Below, piece by piece: positions 16,328 through 25,551 of a DNA stretch of 39,461 nucleotides. This DNA comes from Brassicibacter mesophilus. Its GTDB lineage: Bacteria > Bacillota > Clostridia > Tissierellales > Proteiniboraceae. The notes under the pieces are model-generated. The model was not told where the DNA came from and did no database searches. It worked only from the letters and a program-made list of their open reading frames with translations. The position numbers and the translations under genes were made by a program. The stretch covers positions 1 to 39,461 of the forward strand of contig NZ_JBNPXI010000032.1 of assembly GCF_050433385.1 (NCBI RefSeq), read 5' to 3'. Position 1 is the first letter of the stretch. Each line of letters begins with the position of its first letter.

Positions 16328-17707
16328 TTATTTTATAGATGTAAGTACAATATCTGCCTTTATTCCTTTTCCAGTAGCACTTGTTAGAATAAGCAATCCA
16401 TGATGCGCCTTTACAATCCTTGCAACCATTGGCAATCCTAACCCGTGCCCATTATAAACGTGGCTCTTTATTTTTGACGAGTATGGGAGTTCAGTTAGAT
16501 TAGAAAGTTCACTTTGAGATATTCCTTTTCCGTTATCAGATACAATAAAATGGCAGTTGTTTTTATCATCAAGAGTTGTTTGAAGACATATTTGACATCC
16601 TTCTGGATTATGGTTGATGCTGTTTTGCAAAAGATTTGTAATGGCACGAATAAGGAGTTTTTCATCCCCCTTTACGATTAAGTTTTCATTTGAGATATCT
16701 AATTCAATTGTGAATTCTTCATCTAAGCCACCATTTAGAAATTCTGTTGCAATTTGACGAGCAATTACAGATAATCGAACAGGTTTCAAATCTAACGGCT
16801 GCATTTCATATTCTAGCATAGATACAAGGTTTAAATCATTTACAAGAGAGCGAAGCTTTTCCGCTTGCTGACGAATAATACTAGCTTGTTTACGATATTC
16901 ATTATCGAGATTTTCATTTTCTTCAAGTTCACTTGAATATCCAAGTACCATAGAAAGAGGTGTCCTAATATCGTGAGATATTCCTGCAATCCAGTTTGAA
17001 CGTGCTTCATCCTTTGATTTAAGTAAGTTATTCTTTTCTTGAAGCAATAAAGATGTATTGTTAATACTCATGGCAAGGTCGCTTAATACACCTTTGTTTT
17101 CTATATCCACGGGTTTTTCATCTGAAAGAGCATGAATTCCACTAATGAGCGGTTTTATAGATTTAATTAATTTTGAACCTATTAAAATAGAAAGCAATAA
17201 CGCTAATAAAATATTAATTATTAATAATCCTAAAACTCTATATGGCAATTCGCTAATCCATTTAATTGGAAAATTAAATTGGTATTTAGCTAAGCTGTTT
17301 TTTGGATAACCAATAACAACAAGACCATCATCATGCTCCCATACAAAAACAGGGTAGTCCATTAAATAGTTACGTGATAATTGTGCTATATCAATTAATG
17401 AATAGCTAAGTGGTATTTGATTAGGCAAATCGTAACTCCAAGAAACATGTCCGGTATTATCAAGTAACATTGCCCAACAATTTAATTTTTTAAGGAATTT
17501 TTCCGACTGTATATTTAAAGTGTAAGTATTATTGCTTTTATATAGACCTTCTGTGACACTTTTAACCATAGCCGGTGGTGACGTACTATCATTCATTCCT
17601 TTAAAAAAGTAAGTTCCAAGTAATATAAAATTTATCACAATAAGAAAAATAGATATTATGATAGTTGTACTTACAAAGCGTCGTAATATTCTAACGACAC
17701 CCTCCAT
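16328..17707 (-). CDS. Sensor histidine kinase
   Basis: 459 residues. Two membrane helices (about 14-35 and 155-182) flank an extracytoplasmic sensor of ~120 residues. A short HAMP-like linker follows. Then come the H-box SWIAGISHDIRTPLSMVLGY with its phospho-acceptor His, the N-box NLLQNSINHNPEGC, the G1 box DNGKGIS and the G2 box GHGLGLPMV. It is encoded directly behind the response regulator gene (2-nt gap). The pair faces an ABC transporter operon, as in the antimicrobial-peptide or lantibiotic sensing and immunity systems of clostridia and bacilli. A peptide ligand is likely by context only. Confidence 0.9.
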   Translation of the reverse strand: MEGVVRILRRFVSTTIIISIFLIVINFILLGTYFFKGMNDSTSPPAMVKSVTEGLYKSNNTYTLNIQSEKFLKKLNCWAMLLDNTGHVSWSYDLPNQIPLSYSLIDIAQLSRNYLMDYPVFVWEHDDGLVVIGYPKNSLAKYQFNFPIKWISELPYRVLGLLIINILLALLLSILIGSKLIKSIKPLISGIHALSDEKPVDIENKGVLSDLAMSINNTSLLLQEKNNLLKSKDEARSNWIAGISHDIRTPLSMVLGYSSELEENENLDNEYRKQASIIRQQAEKLRSLVNDLNLVSMLEYEMQPLDLKPVRLSVIARQIATEFLNGGLDEEFTIELDISNENLIVKGDEKLLIRAITNLLQNSINHNPEGCQICLQTTLDDKNNCHFIVSDNGKGISQSELSNLTELPYSSKIKSHVYNGHGLGLPMVARIVKAHHGLLILTSATGKGIKADIVLTSIK

Positions 17708-17709
17708 AT

Positions 17710-18420
17710 TTATTCCTCCTTTACTAACAGTTTATAGCCTAATCCTCTGACAGTTAGTAAATAAGACGGATTGGATGGATTGGCTTCGATTTTTTCTCTA
17801 ATTCGTCTAATATGAACCATTAAAGTATTTTCATATCCAAAGTAATTATCGCCCCATACTGATTGACACAATGCATCACTTGTAACAATACGGTTTTTAT
17901 TCTCATAAAGCTTTGCAAGCAGAGCGTGTTCTTTAGCTGTTAATGGCAGTTCGCCTTTTTCACTGTATACTATAGCTCTATCTAAATCAACAGTAATTCT
18001 TCCAAGCTTAAAATTTGGTTGACGTTCTGGTATAGGTATTGTATAAACACGTTTTAATATTGCTATTAGTCGAAGTGTTAGTTCACGTGGTAAAAATGGT
18101 TTTACAATATAATCATCTGCACCAAGTCCAAGTCCCAAAAGACGATCTTCATCCTCACCTTTTGCAGAGAGAAAAAGAACAGGAATTTGTGAGAACTTAC
18201 GTATTGAGGAAAGCAGTGAAAAGCCGTCATTATCTGGGAGCATTACATCTAAAATTGCTATATCAGGTTTTTCTGAGTGACATAATCTCAATGCAGTGTT
18301 GCAATTTTCCGCATGATATATGCGATAAAAGCCTTCTTTACGTAATAGACTATCTATCATATTTCGAATTTCCAGCTCATCGTCTACAACAAGTATTTTT
18401 TTATTGCTTATTTCAATCAT
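17710..18420 (-). CDS. OmpR-family response regulator
   Basis: About 236 residues. The receiver domain has VVDDE at the start, the phospho-accepting Asp in IAILDVMLPD and the conserved Lys in DDYIVKPF. The C-terminal winged helix (about 135-235) includes LTAKEHALLAKL, VWGDNYFGYENTLMVHIRR and TVRGLGYKL. I chose ATG 18420, with GGTGA 6 nt upstream, over a GTG at 18429 that lacks a ribosome site. It pairs with the kinase gene directly downstream and probably drives the divergent ABC operon. Confidence 0.92.
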   Translation of the reverse strand: MIEISNKKILVVDDELEIRNMIDSLLRKEGFYRIYHAENCNTALRLCHSEKPDIAILDVMLPDNDGFSLLSSIRKFSQIPVLFLSAKGEDEDRLLGLGLGADDYIVKPFLPRELTLRLIAILKRVYTIPIPERQPNFKLGRITVDLDRAIVYSEKGELPLTAKEHALLAKLYENKNRIVTSDALCQSVWGDNYFGYENTLMVHIRRIREKIEANPSNPSYLLTVRGLGYKLLVKEE

Positions 18421-18429
18421 TTTTATCAC

Positions 18430-18582
18430 CTATTTTATTATACTATGTAGTTTTAAAGAATTCATTTTATTATAGTTTATTTAAGGTTGCTGTAAGGTAA
18501 TTGTCAGCTTGATGAAAGGCTACAATAGTATTCTGTTATTGTCAAATGAAATTTCGATAAAATTAGAATGGAGTGAAAAAAT
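18430..18582. promoter_or_regulatory. Divergent promoter region, probable response-regulator site
   Basis: The 150-bp gap separates the two-component genes from the ABC operon. GCTGTAAGGTAATTGTCAGC contains a direct or imperfect inverted repeat, followed by TTGATGAAAGG. A TACAAT hexamer at 18521-18526 could be the -10 of the ABC operon. Assignment of the operator is tentative. Confidence 0.45.
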
Positions 18583-19494
18583 TTGAATACGATTGTCTCA
18601 GCACACAACCTTTCAAAGCGTTATGGTGATACTTATCGAGTAAATGCTGTTAATTTAACCGTATATGAAGGAGATGTATATGGATTTCTTGGACCAAACG
18701 GAGCAGGCAAATCTACAACTCTTAAAATGCTATTAGGACTTGTTAAACCTACAAACGGTGAGGTTATTATTCTAGGGAAAGATTTTTATAAAAACCGTCA
18801 GCTTATATTAAGCCAGACGGGTTCGCTAATTGAGTCACCATCTTATTACGGTCATCTTACAGGTATAGAAAATATGCGTGTTATGCAGTACCTGCGTAAA
18901 GTTTCAGATAAAAACATTTCAGAAGCTCTTAGAATAGTTCGTCTAGAAAATCAAAAAGATAAAAAAGTTTCACAATATTCACTTGGAATGAAGCAACGCT
19001 TAGGTATTGCCATGGCATTGCTGTCTTTTCCCAAATTGCTGATACTGGATGAACCTACAAATGGACTTGACCCTGCAGGAATAGGTGAAATTCGCGAGCT
19101 AATTAAATTACTTCCTCAAAAGTATGGAATTACTGTAATAATTTCCAGCCATCTGTTATCGGAAATAGAACAGATCGCTACTTCTGTTGGAATAATAAAC
19201 GATGGAAAACTACTATTTCAAGGCAGTATGGAGCAACTTCAAGGAAAAAGTCAAACGAACATTTTTATTAAGACTCGTGATAATGAAGCAGCAAAGAAAT
19301 TACTTATGGAAAATGGACTTTCAACTGTAATAAACAAGGAGTATCTTTCTTTTAAAGAAATGCCAGATAATCATGTTGCTCAATTGAATAAAATGCTTAT
19401 AAATTCTGGCATAGATGTTATTCGTATTGAAGAACATAAAAAAAGTTTGGAGAGTATCTTTCTTGAACTTACGGGAAGGGAGCGAACTCTATAA
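18583..19494 (+). CDS. ABC transporter ATPase, lantibiotic/bacitracin-resistance type
   Basis: 303 residues; TTG start at 18583 with GGAGTGA upstream. Walker A GPNGAGKST, signature YSLGMKQR, Walker B LLILDEPTNGLD and the H-loop SSHLLSEIE are all intact. The C-terminal extension is typical of BcrA/CprA-like ATPases that work with two small permeases in peptide-antibiotic immunity. The stop codon overlaps the start of the first permease gene (TAATG), so translation is coupled. Confidence 0.92.
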   Translation: MNTIVSAHNLSKRYGDTYRVNAVNLTVYEGDVYGFLGPNGAGKSTTLKMLLGLVKPTNGEVIILGKDFYKNRQLILSQTGSLIESPSYYGHLTGIENMRVMQYLRKVSDKNISEALRIVRLENQKDKKVSQYSLGMKQRLGIAMALLSFPKLLILDEPTNGLDPAGIGEIRELIKLLPQKYGITVIISSHLLSEIEQIATSVGIINDGKLLFQGSMEQLQGKSQTNIFIKTRDNEAAKKLLMENGLSTVINKEYLSFKEMPDNHVAQLNKMLINSGIDVIRIEEHKKSLESIFLELTGRERTL

Positions 19495-20243
19495 TGAACT
19501 CTATAAGGTTAGAATTATTTAAAATGAGACATAAACATTTGGGTACTATGGTGGCTTTAATCATAATAGTTGAAATTGCATGGGCATATATGTCTGTAAG
19601 CATGTCCATATCTCGTAATCCGGGCATGGTAGGATGGAAAGATATAATTATGACCATTGCATCAATGAACGGCTTATTTTTTCCAATTATTTGTGCGATT
19701 GCTGTTTCTCGTATCTGTGATATGGAACACAAGGGAAATACATGGAAACTTTTAATATCGGCTTCTGTAAAACGCAGTCACATTTATGCAGCAAAATATT
19801 CATGTGCTTGTCTTTTACTTCTTTATGCCAGTGTTTTACAAGTGTTCGCTATCTTTTTATTTGGAACTGTAAATGCATTTGAACATTCTGCACCATATTC
19901 TCTGCTGTTAAAATTTTTAAGCGGAACAATGTTAACAAATTTAGTTGTTATCTCATTACAACAATGGATATCACTTGCAGTAAAAAATCAGTCATTTGCT
20001 CTTTGCACAGGTATGATTGGAGGCTTCATTGGTATGACAGCAGATCTCTTTCCTGCTGTGGTACGTAGATTATTTATCTGGTCCTATTATACAGGCTTGT
20101 GCCCTGTTACATATAGCTATGTAAATAATTCAATGACATTTGTTACACGTAATATCGAAGCTTATCTTCTATTTGTAGTTGTAGCAATCGGTGCAATAAT
20201 ATATGTTTTGGGAAACATTCATATTTCCCATCAGGAAGTATAA
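19494..20243 (+). CDS. ABC permease 1 of the immunity-type transporter
   Basis: 249 residues with about six hydrophobic helices, among them MVALIIIVEIAWAYMSV at the start and AYLLFVVVAIGAIIYVLG at the end. It starts MNSIRLELFKMRHK, the usual N-terminus of the ABC-2 type permeases in BcrB/CprB/MutE-like systems. It is coupled to the ATPase gene by a 1-nt overlap. Confidence 0.88.
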   Translation: MNSIRLELFKMRHKHLGTMVALIIIVEIAWAYMSVSMSISRNPGMVGWKDIIMTIASMNGLFFPIICAIAVSRICDMEHKGNTWKLLISASVKRSHIYAAKYSCACLLLLYASVLQVFAIFLFGTVNAFEHSAPYSLLLKFLSGTMLTNLVVISLQQWISLAVKNQSFALCTGMIGGFIGMTADLFPAVVRRLFIWSYYTGLCPVTYSYVNNSMTFVTRNIEAYLLFVVVAIGAIIYVLGNIHISHQEV

Positions 20244-20256
20244 GGAGGTTATTATA

Positions 20257-20988
20257 ATGCTTAAAAGATGTATTTATGCAGAATGGCTTAAATTACGTCA
20301 TTCAAACATGTGTTTTGTTATCATGGTACTTCCAATTTTGAGTATTATTATAGGTTGTGCTAATTACTATTTCAACCAAAGTGTTCTTTCGAACAGATGG
20401 TATAGCCTTTGGACTCAGGTAAGCCTATTTTATGGTGAGTTTTTCCTACCTGTACTGATTGCAATTTGTTGTGCTTACGTATGTAGGATTGAACATATAA
20501 ACAAAAACTGGAATGCTGTTATGACAGTTCCGATATCAACAACTTATATTTTTATTTCAAAATTATTCATAGTAAGCATATTTATTTTAATGGTACAAAT
20601 TTTCTTTTTAATACTATACATATCTGCTGGCAATTTATTTGGACTTTCACAAAATATTCCTATCGAAGTTTTTGGATGGCTATTTCGGGGGTGGATTGCC
20701 TCAATCGCTATTAGTGCTGTGCAACTTGGACTTTCCATACGAATTCGTAGCTTTGCAGTTCCTATTGGTATAAGTATATGTACCGTTTTTATAGGTTTAG
20801 GTATGTATGTGACAAAAATAGGTATGTTTTTTCCTTATTCACTTTTGACAATTGGTATGGGAGTGTTGAGTCAGGAAGGTCTATTAAGCAGTCAAAATAA
20901 TCTATTTTATATAATGAATATTATTTTTGTTATATTGGCTTCTATATTTTCAATTCGTCATCTTAAAAAAGCAGATGTATGTACTTAA
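20257..20988 (+). CDS. ABC permease 2 of the immunity-type transporter
   Basis: 243 residues and about six membrane helices, beginning MLKRCIYAEWLKLRHSNMC, a motif shared with permease 1 (two related half-permeases). ATG 20257 has AAGGAGG 8 nt upstream, which makes it better than the in-frame ATG at 20203 that would overlap permease 1. Confidence 0.88.
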   Translation: MLKRCIYAEWLKLRHSNMCFVIMVLPILSIIIGCANYYFNQSVLSNRWYSLWTQVSLFYGEFFLPVLIAICCAYVCRIEHINKNWNAVMTVPISTTYIFISKLFIVSIFILMVQIFFLILYISAGNLFGLSQNIPIEVFGWLFRGWIASIAISAVQLGLSIRIRSFAVPIGISICTVFIGLGMYVTKIGMFFPYSLLTIGMGVLSQEGLLSSQNNLFYIMNIIFVILASIFSIRHLKKADVCT

Positions 20989-21011
20989 AATATAAAAGGA
21001 GAAATGAAAGA

Positions 21012-21365
21012 TTGAAAAAAATTATTATCATAATTGGGTTAATCATAATATCTCTTGTTGGTTTTGTTATTATATTTTTTAATCCTGCACGTTTAACTCC
21101 GGAAGACCCAAAAGGAAAAACTATGTATTATACACAAATTAAAAATGAGGAAGTAACAATAGACGATAGCAAAAGGTTTGAATATATTCTAGATTGCTAT
21201 GATACAAATGGATATAAAAAAAGTCTAACATTCACTTCAAGTAAGAAATTACGAGAAGATGCTTATATTGAATTGTATGTAGCATCGTTACGTGGTGTCA
21301 CTTATTGGCAAGAAGTAAAATGGGATGAACTGCCTGCTGAAGTTCAAAAAATTTATATTAATTAA
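21012..21365 (+). CDS. YxeA-family small exported protein
   Basis: 117 residues from a TTG start (21012), which has AAAGGAG about 9 nt upstream. One N-terminal membrane or signal helix (KKIIIIIGLIIISLVGFVII) is followed by a small extracytoplasmic domain with MYYTQI and YDTNGYKKSLTF, typical of YxeA/DUF1093 proteins. These genes commonly accompany peptide-antibiotic ABC transporters and two-component systems. It is the last gene of this operon. Its role is not established. Confidence 0.8.
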   Translation: MKKIIIIIGLIIISLVGFVIIFFNPARLTPEDPKGKTMYYTQIKNEEVTIDDSKRFEYILDCYDTNGYKKSLTFTSSKKLREDAYIELYVASLRGVTYWQEVKWDELPAEVQKIYIN

Positions 21366-21776
21366 ATTTATAATCTATGGCTTTAATGACGGAAGAAGAA
21401 ATTTGAAAGCTGATCTAAAGGAAATTGCATAATTAGTTTATATAGAAACAGAGAAATATGACTTTAAAGATCTTCATATTAAACCAAGGCCTGTAAATCT
21501 TGAAATTGATGAATTTAGAGAACACAATGTTGTCTTTGATGAAATTAAAGAAGAGATTGTTCAAGGAACAAGAAATACCCAATATTGTATATGGACAGCA
21601 GCATGGTTTACTGATCAAGAAATCTTTAATGAACTATTACTTAGAAAAAATAACGGTGTAAATGAATATGTTAGAAGAAAATTTTGAAACAGTTAAAGTT
21701 GCTTTGAGAGGTGAGTACTTTTCGAATAGACTCTATGATAAGTTTTGTATTATCGATTTTGAGTATGTCATTGACA
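21366..21776 (+). pseudogene. Phospholipase D-like protein, decayed
   Basis: Frames read IIYGFNDGRRNLKADLKEIA, a TAA, then DLHIKPRPVNLEIDEFREHN, VVFDEIKEEI and YCIWTAAWFTDQEIFNELL, as in PLD-like nuclease/helicase-associated proteins. After another frame change comes FETVKVALRGEYFSNRLYDK followed by FCIID, the HKD-like second half, where His is replaced by Tyr. Several stops and shifts make it inactive. Confidence 0.55.
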
Positions 21777-22001
21777 AATCAAGAATTAATAAACCAAAAT
21801 CAAATACTCATTCATGCAGGTGTAAATTTATCATATTTAAATGAAGAAGAACAGTATCTAGTGTATTCAGTAATATCAGAAATAAAAGGTGCAAAAATAG
21901 ATATGAAAAAATCAGCACTTATTCGTTCGTCAGCAAAAAAAGAAGAACTAACAAAAGATATAGTAGTAGGTATTATTAAAGGCAAAGTAAAAAAAAGGTA
22001 G
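21777..22001 (+). pseudogene. ParB/RepB-like partition protein fragment
   Basis: The frame reads ILIHAGVNLSYLNEEEQYLV, then KGAKIDMKKSALIRSSAKKE, and ends KGKVKKR. This resembles the region just after the HTH in ParB-like proteins of clostridial conjugative elements. Only the C-terminal part is present, with no start codon and ribosome site. Confidence 0.5.
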
Positions 22002-22102
22002 ACCAACACATTTTTGATATTTAAAGAATTTAAATGATTTGTTACTAATTAATATTAGATTTTTATTTCATGATTGCTAACCAAACCCATAAAAATTTAT
22101 AG

Positions 22103-22133
22103 TTGCAAATAAGTTAAAACACTCCACTATAAC
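22103..22133 (+). promoter_or_regulatory. Promoter of the tandem-MerR operon
   Basis: TTGCAA (22103-22108) and TATAAC (22128-22133) have a 19-bp spacer, the overlong MerR type. The sequence CACTATAACACCAGAC here partly matches the ACTCTAACACCAGA element at 22947 and 25491. Confidence 0.5.
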
Positions 22134-22186
22134 ACCAGACATTTGTTGAGCGGTATAATTAAAGTTATAGGAGGTGATATGGCTGA

Positions 22187-22936
22187 ATGAAAACCTATAA
22201 AACTTCAGATATTGCACAAATAATCGGTGTACATTCAAATACTGTTAGACTTTATGAAAAGTATGAACTTATACCACAAGCAGAACGTAAGAAAAATGGA
22301 TATCGTGTTTTTACAGATTTTCACCTAGAGCAATTTAAACTCGCACGAACTGCTTTTGAAGTAGAGGTATTACAGAATGGTTTACGCAAAAAAGCAGTTG
22401 ACATTATTAAACTATCAGCGAAAAGAAAATTTGATAAGGCGATTTGCTTTGCTGAAAATTATTTGCAACAAATTAGAAAAGAGCAGATAAATGCTGAAGA
22501 AGCCATCGTAATTGTAAAGGAAATGTTATCTGACACAGGTGACACAGACGAGGTAGATAAATTGTGTTTAACGCGGAAAGAAGCAGCTGACTATCTACAA
22601 GTTACAATAGATACTCTAAGAAATTGGGAATTGAATGGTCTTTTGACTATTAAGCGTAAGCAAAATGGCTATCGGGTTTATACAGATGAAGATATCAAAC
22701 AACTAAAAATCATACGTTCACTTCGTTGTGCTAACTATTCTCTTGCTGCAATTTTACGTATGTTAAGTGCTTTGTCTCGAGATCCTAAAACAAATTTAGA
22801 AATGGTCATAGACACACCTCAAGATGATGAAGATATTGTCACTGCTTGTGATAAACTTTTAACATCATTGAGAGATGCCGAAAGAAACACAAAAAATATA
22901 TTGGTTCAACTTAATGAGTTCAAAAAAAGATTTTAA
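22187..22936 (+). CDS. Regulator with two MerR-type DNA-binding domains
   Basis: 249 residues. A first MerR head at residues 1-40 reads YKTSDIAQIIGVHSNTVRLY and then NGYRVFTD. A second complete one at about 125-170 reads LTRKEAADYLQVTIDTLRNW and then NGYRVYTDEDIKQL. MerR proteins normally have a single head and work as dimers, so a fused pair is unusual and may allow asymmetric or monomeric binding. ATG 22187 has AGGAGGTGAT upstream. It lies upstream of the UvrA-like and ABC genes and probably controls them. Confidence 0.85.
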   Translation: MKTYKTSDIAQIIGVHSNTVRLYEKYELIPQAERKKNGYRVFTDFHLEQFKLARTAFEVEVLQNGLRKKAVDIIKLSAKRKFDKAICFAENYLQQIRKEQINAEEAIVIVKEMLSDTGDTDEVDKLCLTRKEAADYLQVTIDTLRNWELNGLLTIKRKQNGYRVYTDEDIKQLKIIRSLRCANYSLAAILRMLSALSRDPKTNLEMVIDTPQDDEDIVTACDKLLTSLRDAERNTKNILVQLNEFKKRF

Positions 22937-22937
22937 A

Positions 22938-22980
22938 TAACCCTACACTCTAACACCAGATTTTGTTATGGTGTTATTAT
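22938..22980 (+). repeat. Intergenic hairpin element, copy 1
   Basis: ACCCTACACTCTAACACCAG is followed by TAACACCA/TGGTGTTA pairing and TTATTT. The same 20-nt sequence precedes the next gene at 25483-25525. Confidence 0.75.
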
Positions 22981-23004
22981 TTCTTATAGAAAGGGAGGAT
23001 GCGT

Positions 23005-25374
23005 ATGAATGAATACATTCTAGTGAATGGAGCAAAAGGTAATAATCTAAAGAATATTTCTCTTAAAATACCCAAAAATAAGCTTGTAGCAATAACTGGT
23101 TTATCTGGTTCAGGTAAATCTACTTTAGCCTTTGAAACTCTTCAACGTGAATGTCAAAGACTTTATATGGAATCACTAGGAATAGCAACAGACCTAATGC
23201 CCAGAGCAAAAGTAGATAAAATTGAAGGGCTCTCACCTTCAATCAGCGTTGAACAACATCATGGCAATATGAATCCCCGATCTACTGTAGGAACTTTTAC
23301 TGATGTATTATCATTTTTAAGAATTCTTTTTTCTAAGATTGGTGAATATCCATGTCCTTTTTGTGGTGAGATTATTTCACAGACAAATATGACTTCATTA
23401 GACTTTCAGAAAAGTCATCGTTGCCCTCACTGCCGAAAGGCTGTAAAGGTAATGACAAAAAGAGACTTTTCATTCAATACACCGGAAGGTGCATGTCCAG
23501 TATGTAAAGGCCTAGGAGTCACAAATGAAGCAAATCTTAAAATGTTAATTGATATTGATAAGAGTATCTGGGACGGAGGCATTTATGGGTGGGATGAGGC
23601 ATATATCAATCGCTACGGAAATTCGATGGTCAATGCAGGAAAGCACTATGGGTTTGAATTTAGTGTGGATTTATTGATTCGAGATTACAACGATACGCAA
23701 ACGGCTCTACTTTTGTACGGGGTTGAAAGTGATCAATTTAAAAAAATATATCCTACGATTAAACCACCTAAAACTGTACCTGATGGGAAATTTGAAGGTA
23801 TTGTCACAAACTTGATGCGTCGCTATTCAGAAAAGAAAAGTGGCGTAGAAAAACTTGGAAAGTTCTTTGTTTCAACTACATGTCCTGCATGTAAAGGAAT
23901 AAAATTAAAAGAGGAAAGCCGAAAAGTTAGAATTTATGGGAAAAATATAATAGAGATAAATAGTATGGAAATTGAAGATTGTTATAAATGGATGAATCAT
24001 ATTTTAGAGACTTTACCTGACAACATTAAAGAAATGGTCTCTCCAATAATATTAGTAATTTTAGAAAAACTCGGTAGGCTTGTTGAGATAGGTGTTGGTT
24101 ATCTGAGATTAGATCGATTAGCTTCGACCCTTTCAGCTGGAGAGTTACAGCGTATTCGATTAGCTACGCTTCTTGGAACTGGGTTAACTGGAGTTTTATA
24201 TGTACTTGATGAACCAACTACTGGACTTCATGCAATAGATAATAAAAAGTTGATAAGAATGCTTAGAAACTTACGAGATATGGGCAATACTGTATTGGTT
24301 GTAGAACATGATACAAATTTTATTGAAGTATGCGATTATGTTATCGACATTGGACCAGGAGCTGGTAAATATGGCGGAACTATTGTTGCAGCTGGAACTC
24401 CACGAGAAATTAAAAACGATAATAACTCCGTAACAGGAAAGTATCTGTACAATAAAGCCTCAGTAGTTTCTCATAAGAAGAATCTAGGGAATGGAAAGTC
24501 TATTTACATAAAAGGTGCGAAAGTTCATAATTTAAAAGACATTGATGTTGAAATACCTTTGGGAAAACTGGTAGCTATATCAGGAGTATCTGGAGCAGGA
24601 AAGTCCAGTTTATTATTTGATGTACTATATCAATACGTTCAAAATGAAAAATTATCTTCTAAAGAGTGCAAAGGTATTTATGGACTTGAAAATATAAAGG
24701 AGGTATTGATGATTGACCAAATGCCCATTGGGCGTTCTAGTAGATCAAATACAGCTACCTATACTGATATTTTTACTTCAATACGTGAACTGTTTGGGAA
24801 CACTCCACTGGCAAAAGAAAAGGGCCTAAAGGCGAAAGACTTCTCATTCAACGTCTCAGGTGGAAGATGTGAGAAATGTGAAGGTAGCGGGGTTTTGAAA
24901 GTCTCCATGCACTTTATGCCAGATATAGAAGTTTCATGTCCTGAATGTCTAGGGAAGAGATTTAAAACTAATATTCTGGAAGTAGAGTATAAATCACATA
25001 ACATCTCAGATATTCTTATGATGTCTATCGATGAGGCGTGTTCTGTTTTTAAAGATGAGAAGCAAATATCAGAAAAGCTTAGAATTCTTAAGCAAGTGGG
25101 GCTTGGATATCTTTCCATGGGACAGTCCGCATCTACGTTATCAGGTGGTGAAGCTCAAAGAATAAAATTAGCGAAGGAATTGGCAAATCCAGCTACCGGA
25201 AATTCTCTATATCTTTTGGATGAACCGACAACAGGATTGCATCCACAAGATGTTGAACGGCTAATTAGTATGCTAAAGCGAATGGTGGATCAAGGAAATT
25301 CGGTAGTTGCTATAGAACATAACATTGATTTTATCCGATTATCAGACTGGGTGATTGATATGGGACCTGGATGA
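23005..25374 (+). CDS. Stand-alone UvrA-like ABC ATPase, late TGA
   Basis: 789 residues (shorter than ~940-residue UvrA). First ATPase: Walker A GLSGSGKST, signature LSAGELQR, YVLDEPTTGLH. Second: SGVSGAGKSS, LSGGEAQR, YLLDEPTTGLH. Zinc fingers CPFC/CPHC, CPVCKGLG/CPACKG and CEKCEGSG/CPECLG are present. Such short UvrA paralogues occur in drug-resistance loci (DrrC-like) as well as in repair. The frame ends WVIDMGPG then TGA (25372-25374) but continues GTNGGNVIAEGPPEII to a TAG at 25459-25461; GGA-to-TGA would explain it. Loss of ~29 terminal residues may or may not inactivate the protein. I chose ATG 23005 because GGAGG is 6 nt upstream; the ATG at 22999 abuts it. Confidence 0.85.
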   Translation: MNEYILVNGAKGNNLKNISLKIPKNKLVAITGLSGSGKSTLAFETLQRECQRLYMESLGIATDLMPRAKVDKIEGLSPSISVEQHHGNMNPRSTVGTFTDVLSFLRILFSKIGEYPCPFCGEIISQTNMTSLDFQKSHRCPHCRKAVKVMTKRDFSFNTPEGACPVCKGLGVTNEANLKMLIDIDKSIWDGGIYGWDEAYINRYGNSMVNAGKHYGFEFSVDLLIRDYNDTQTALLLYGVESDQFKKIYPTIKPPKTVPDGKFEGIVTNLMRRYSEKKSGVEKLGKFFVSTTCPACKGIKLKEESRKVRIYGKNIIEINSMEIEDCYKWMNHILETLPDNIKEMVSPIILVILEKLGRLVEIGVGYLRLDRLASTLSAGELQRIRLATLLGTGLTGVLYVLDEPTTGLHAIDNKKLIRMLRNLRDMGNTVLVVEHDTNFIEVCDYVIDIGPGAGKYGGTIVAAGTPREIKNDNNSVTGKYLYNKASVVSHKKNLGNGKSIYIKGAKVHNLKDIDVEIPLGKLVAISGVSGAGKSSLLFDVLYQYVQNEKLSSKECKGIYGLENIKEVLMIDQMPIGRSSRSNTATYTDIFTSIRELFGNTPLAKEKGLKAKDFSFNVSGGRCEKCEGSGVLKVSMHFMPDIEVSCPECLGKRFKTNILEVEYKSHNISDILMMSIDEACSVFKDEKQISEKLRILKQVGLGYLSMGQSASTLSGGEAQRIKLAKELANPATGNSLYLLDEPTTGLHPQDVERLISMLKRMVDQGNSVVAIEHNIDFIRLSDWVIDMGPG

Positions 25375-25482
25375 GGAACTAATGGAGGCAATGTCATTGC
25401 TGAAGGGCCACCTGAAATAATTGGGAATTCCTTGAATTCTGTAACAGGACAATTTTTATAGGTGAAATAAAAAATTTAATTT

Positions 25483-25525
25483 ACCCTACACTCTAACACC
25501 AGACTTATTTCTGGTGTTAATATTT
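25483..25525 (+). repeat. Intergenic hairpin element, copy 2
   Basis: ACCCTACACTCTAACACCAG again. Here TAACACCAGA pairs with TCTGGTGTTA over 10 bp, followed by ATATTTT. It lies between the UvrA-like gene and the ABC fragment. Confidence 0.8.
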
Positions 25526-25551
25526 TGGAGAATGAAAAATAAGGGGGAACG

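Noticed and set aside
16328..18500. Plus-strand open frames within the two-component genes, such as 18039-18500
   Set aside because: They are antisense shadows of the well-supported minus-strand kinase and regulator genes.
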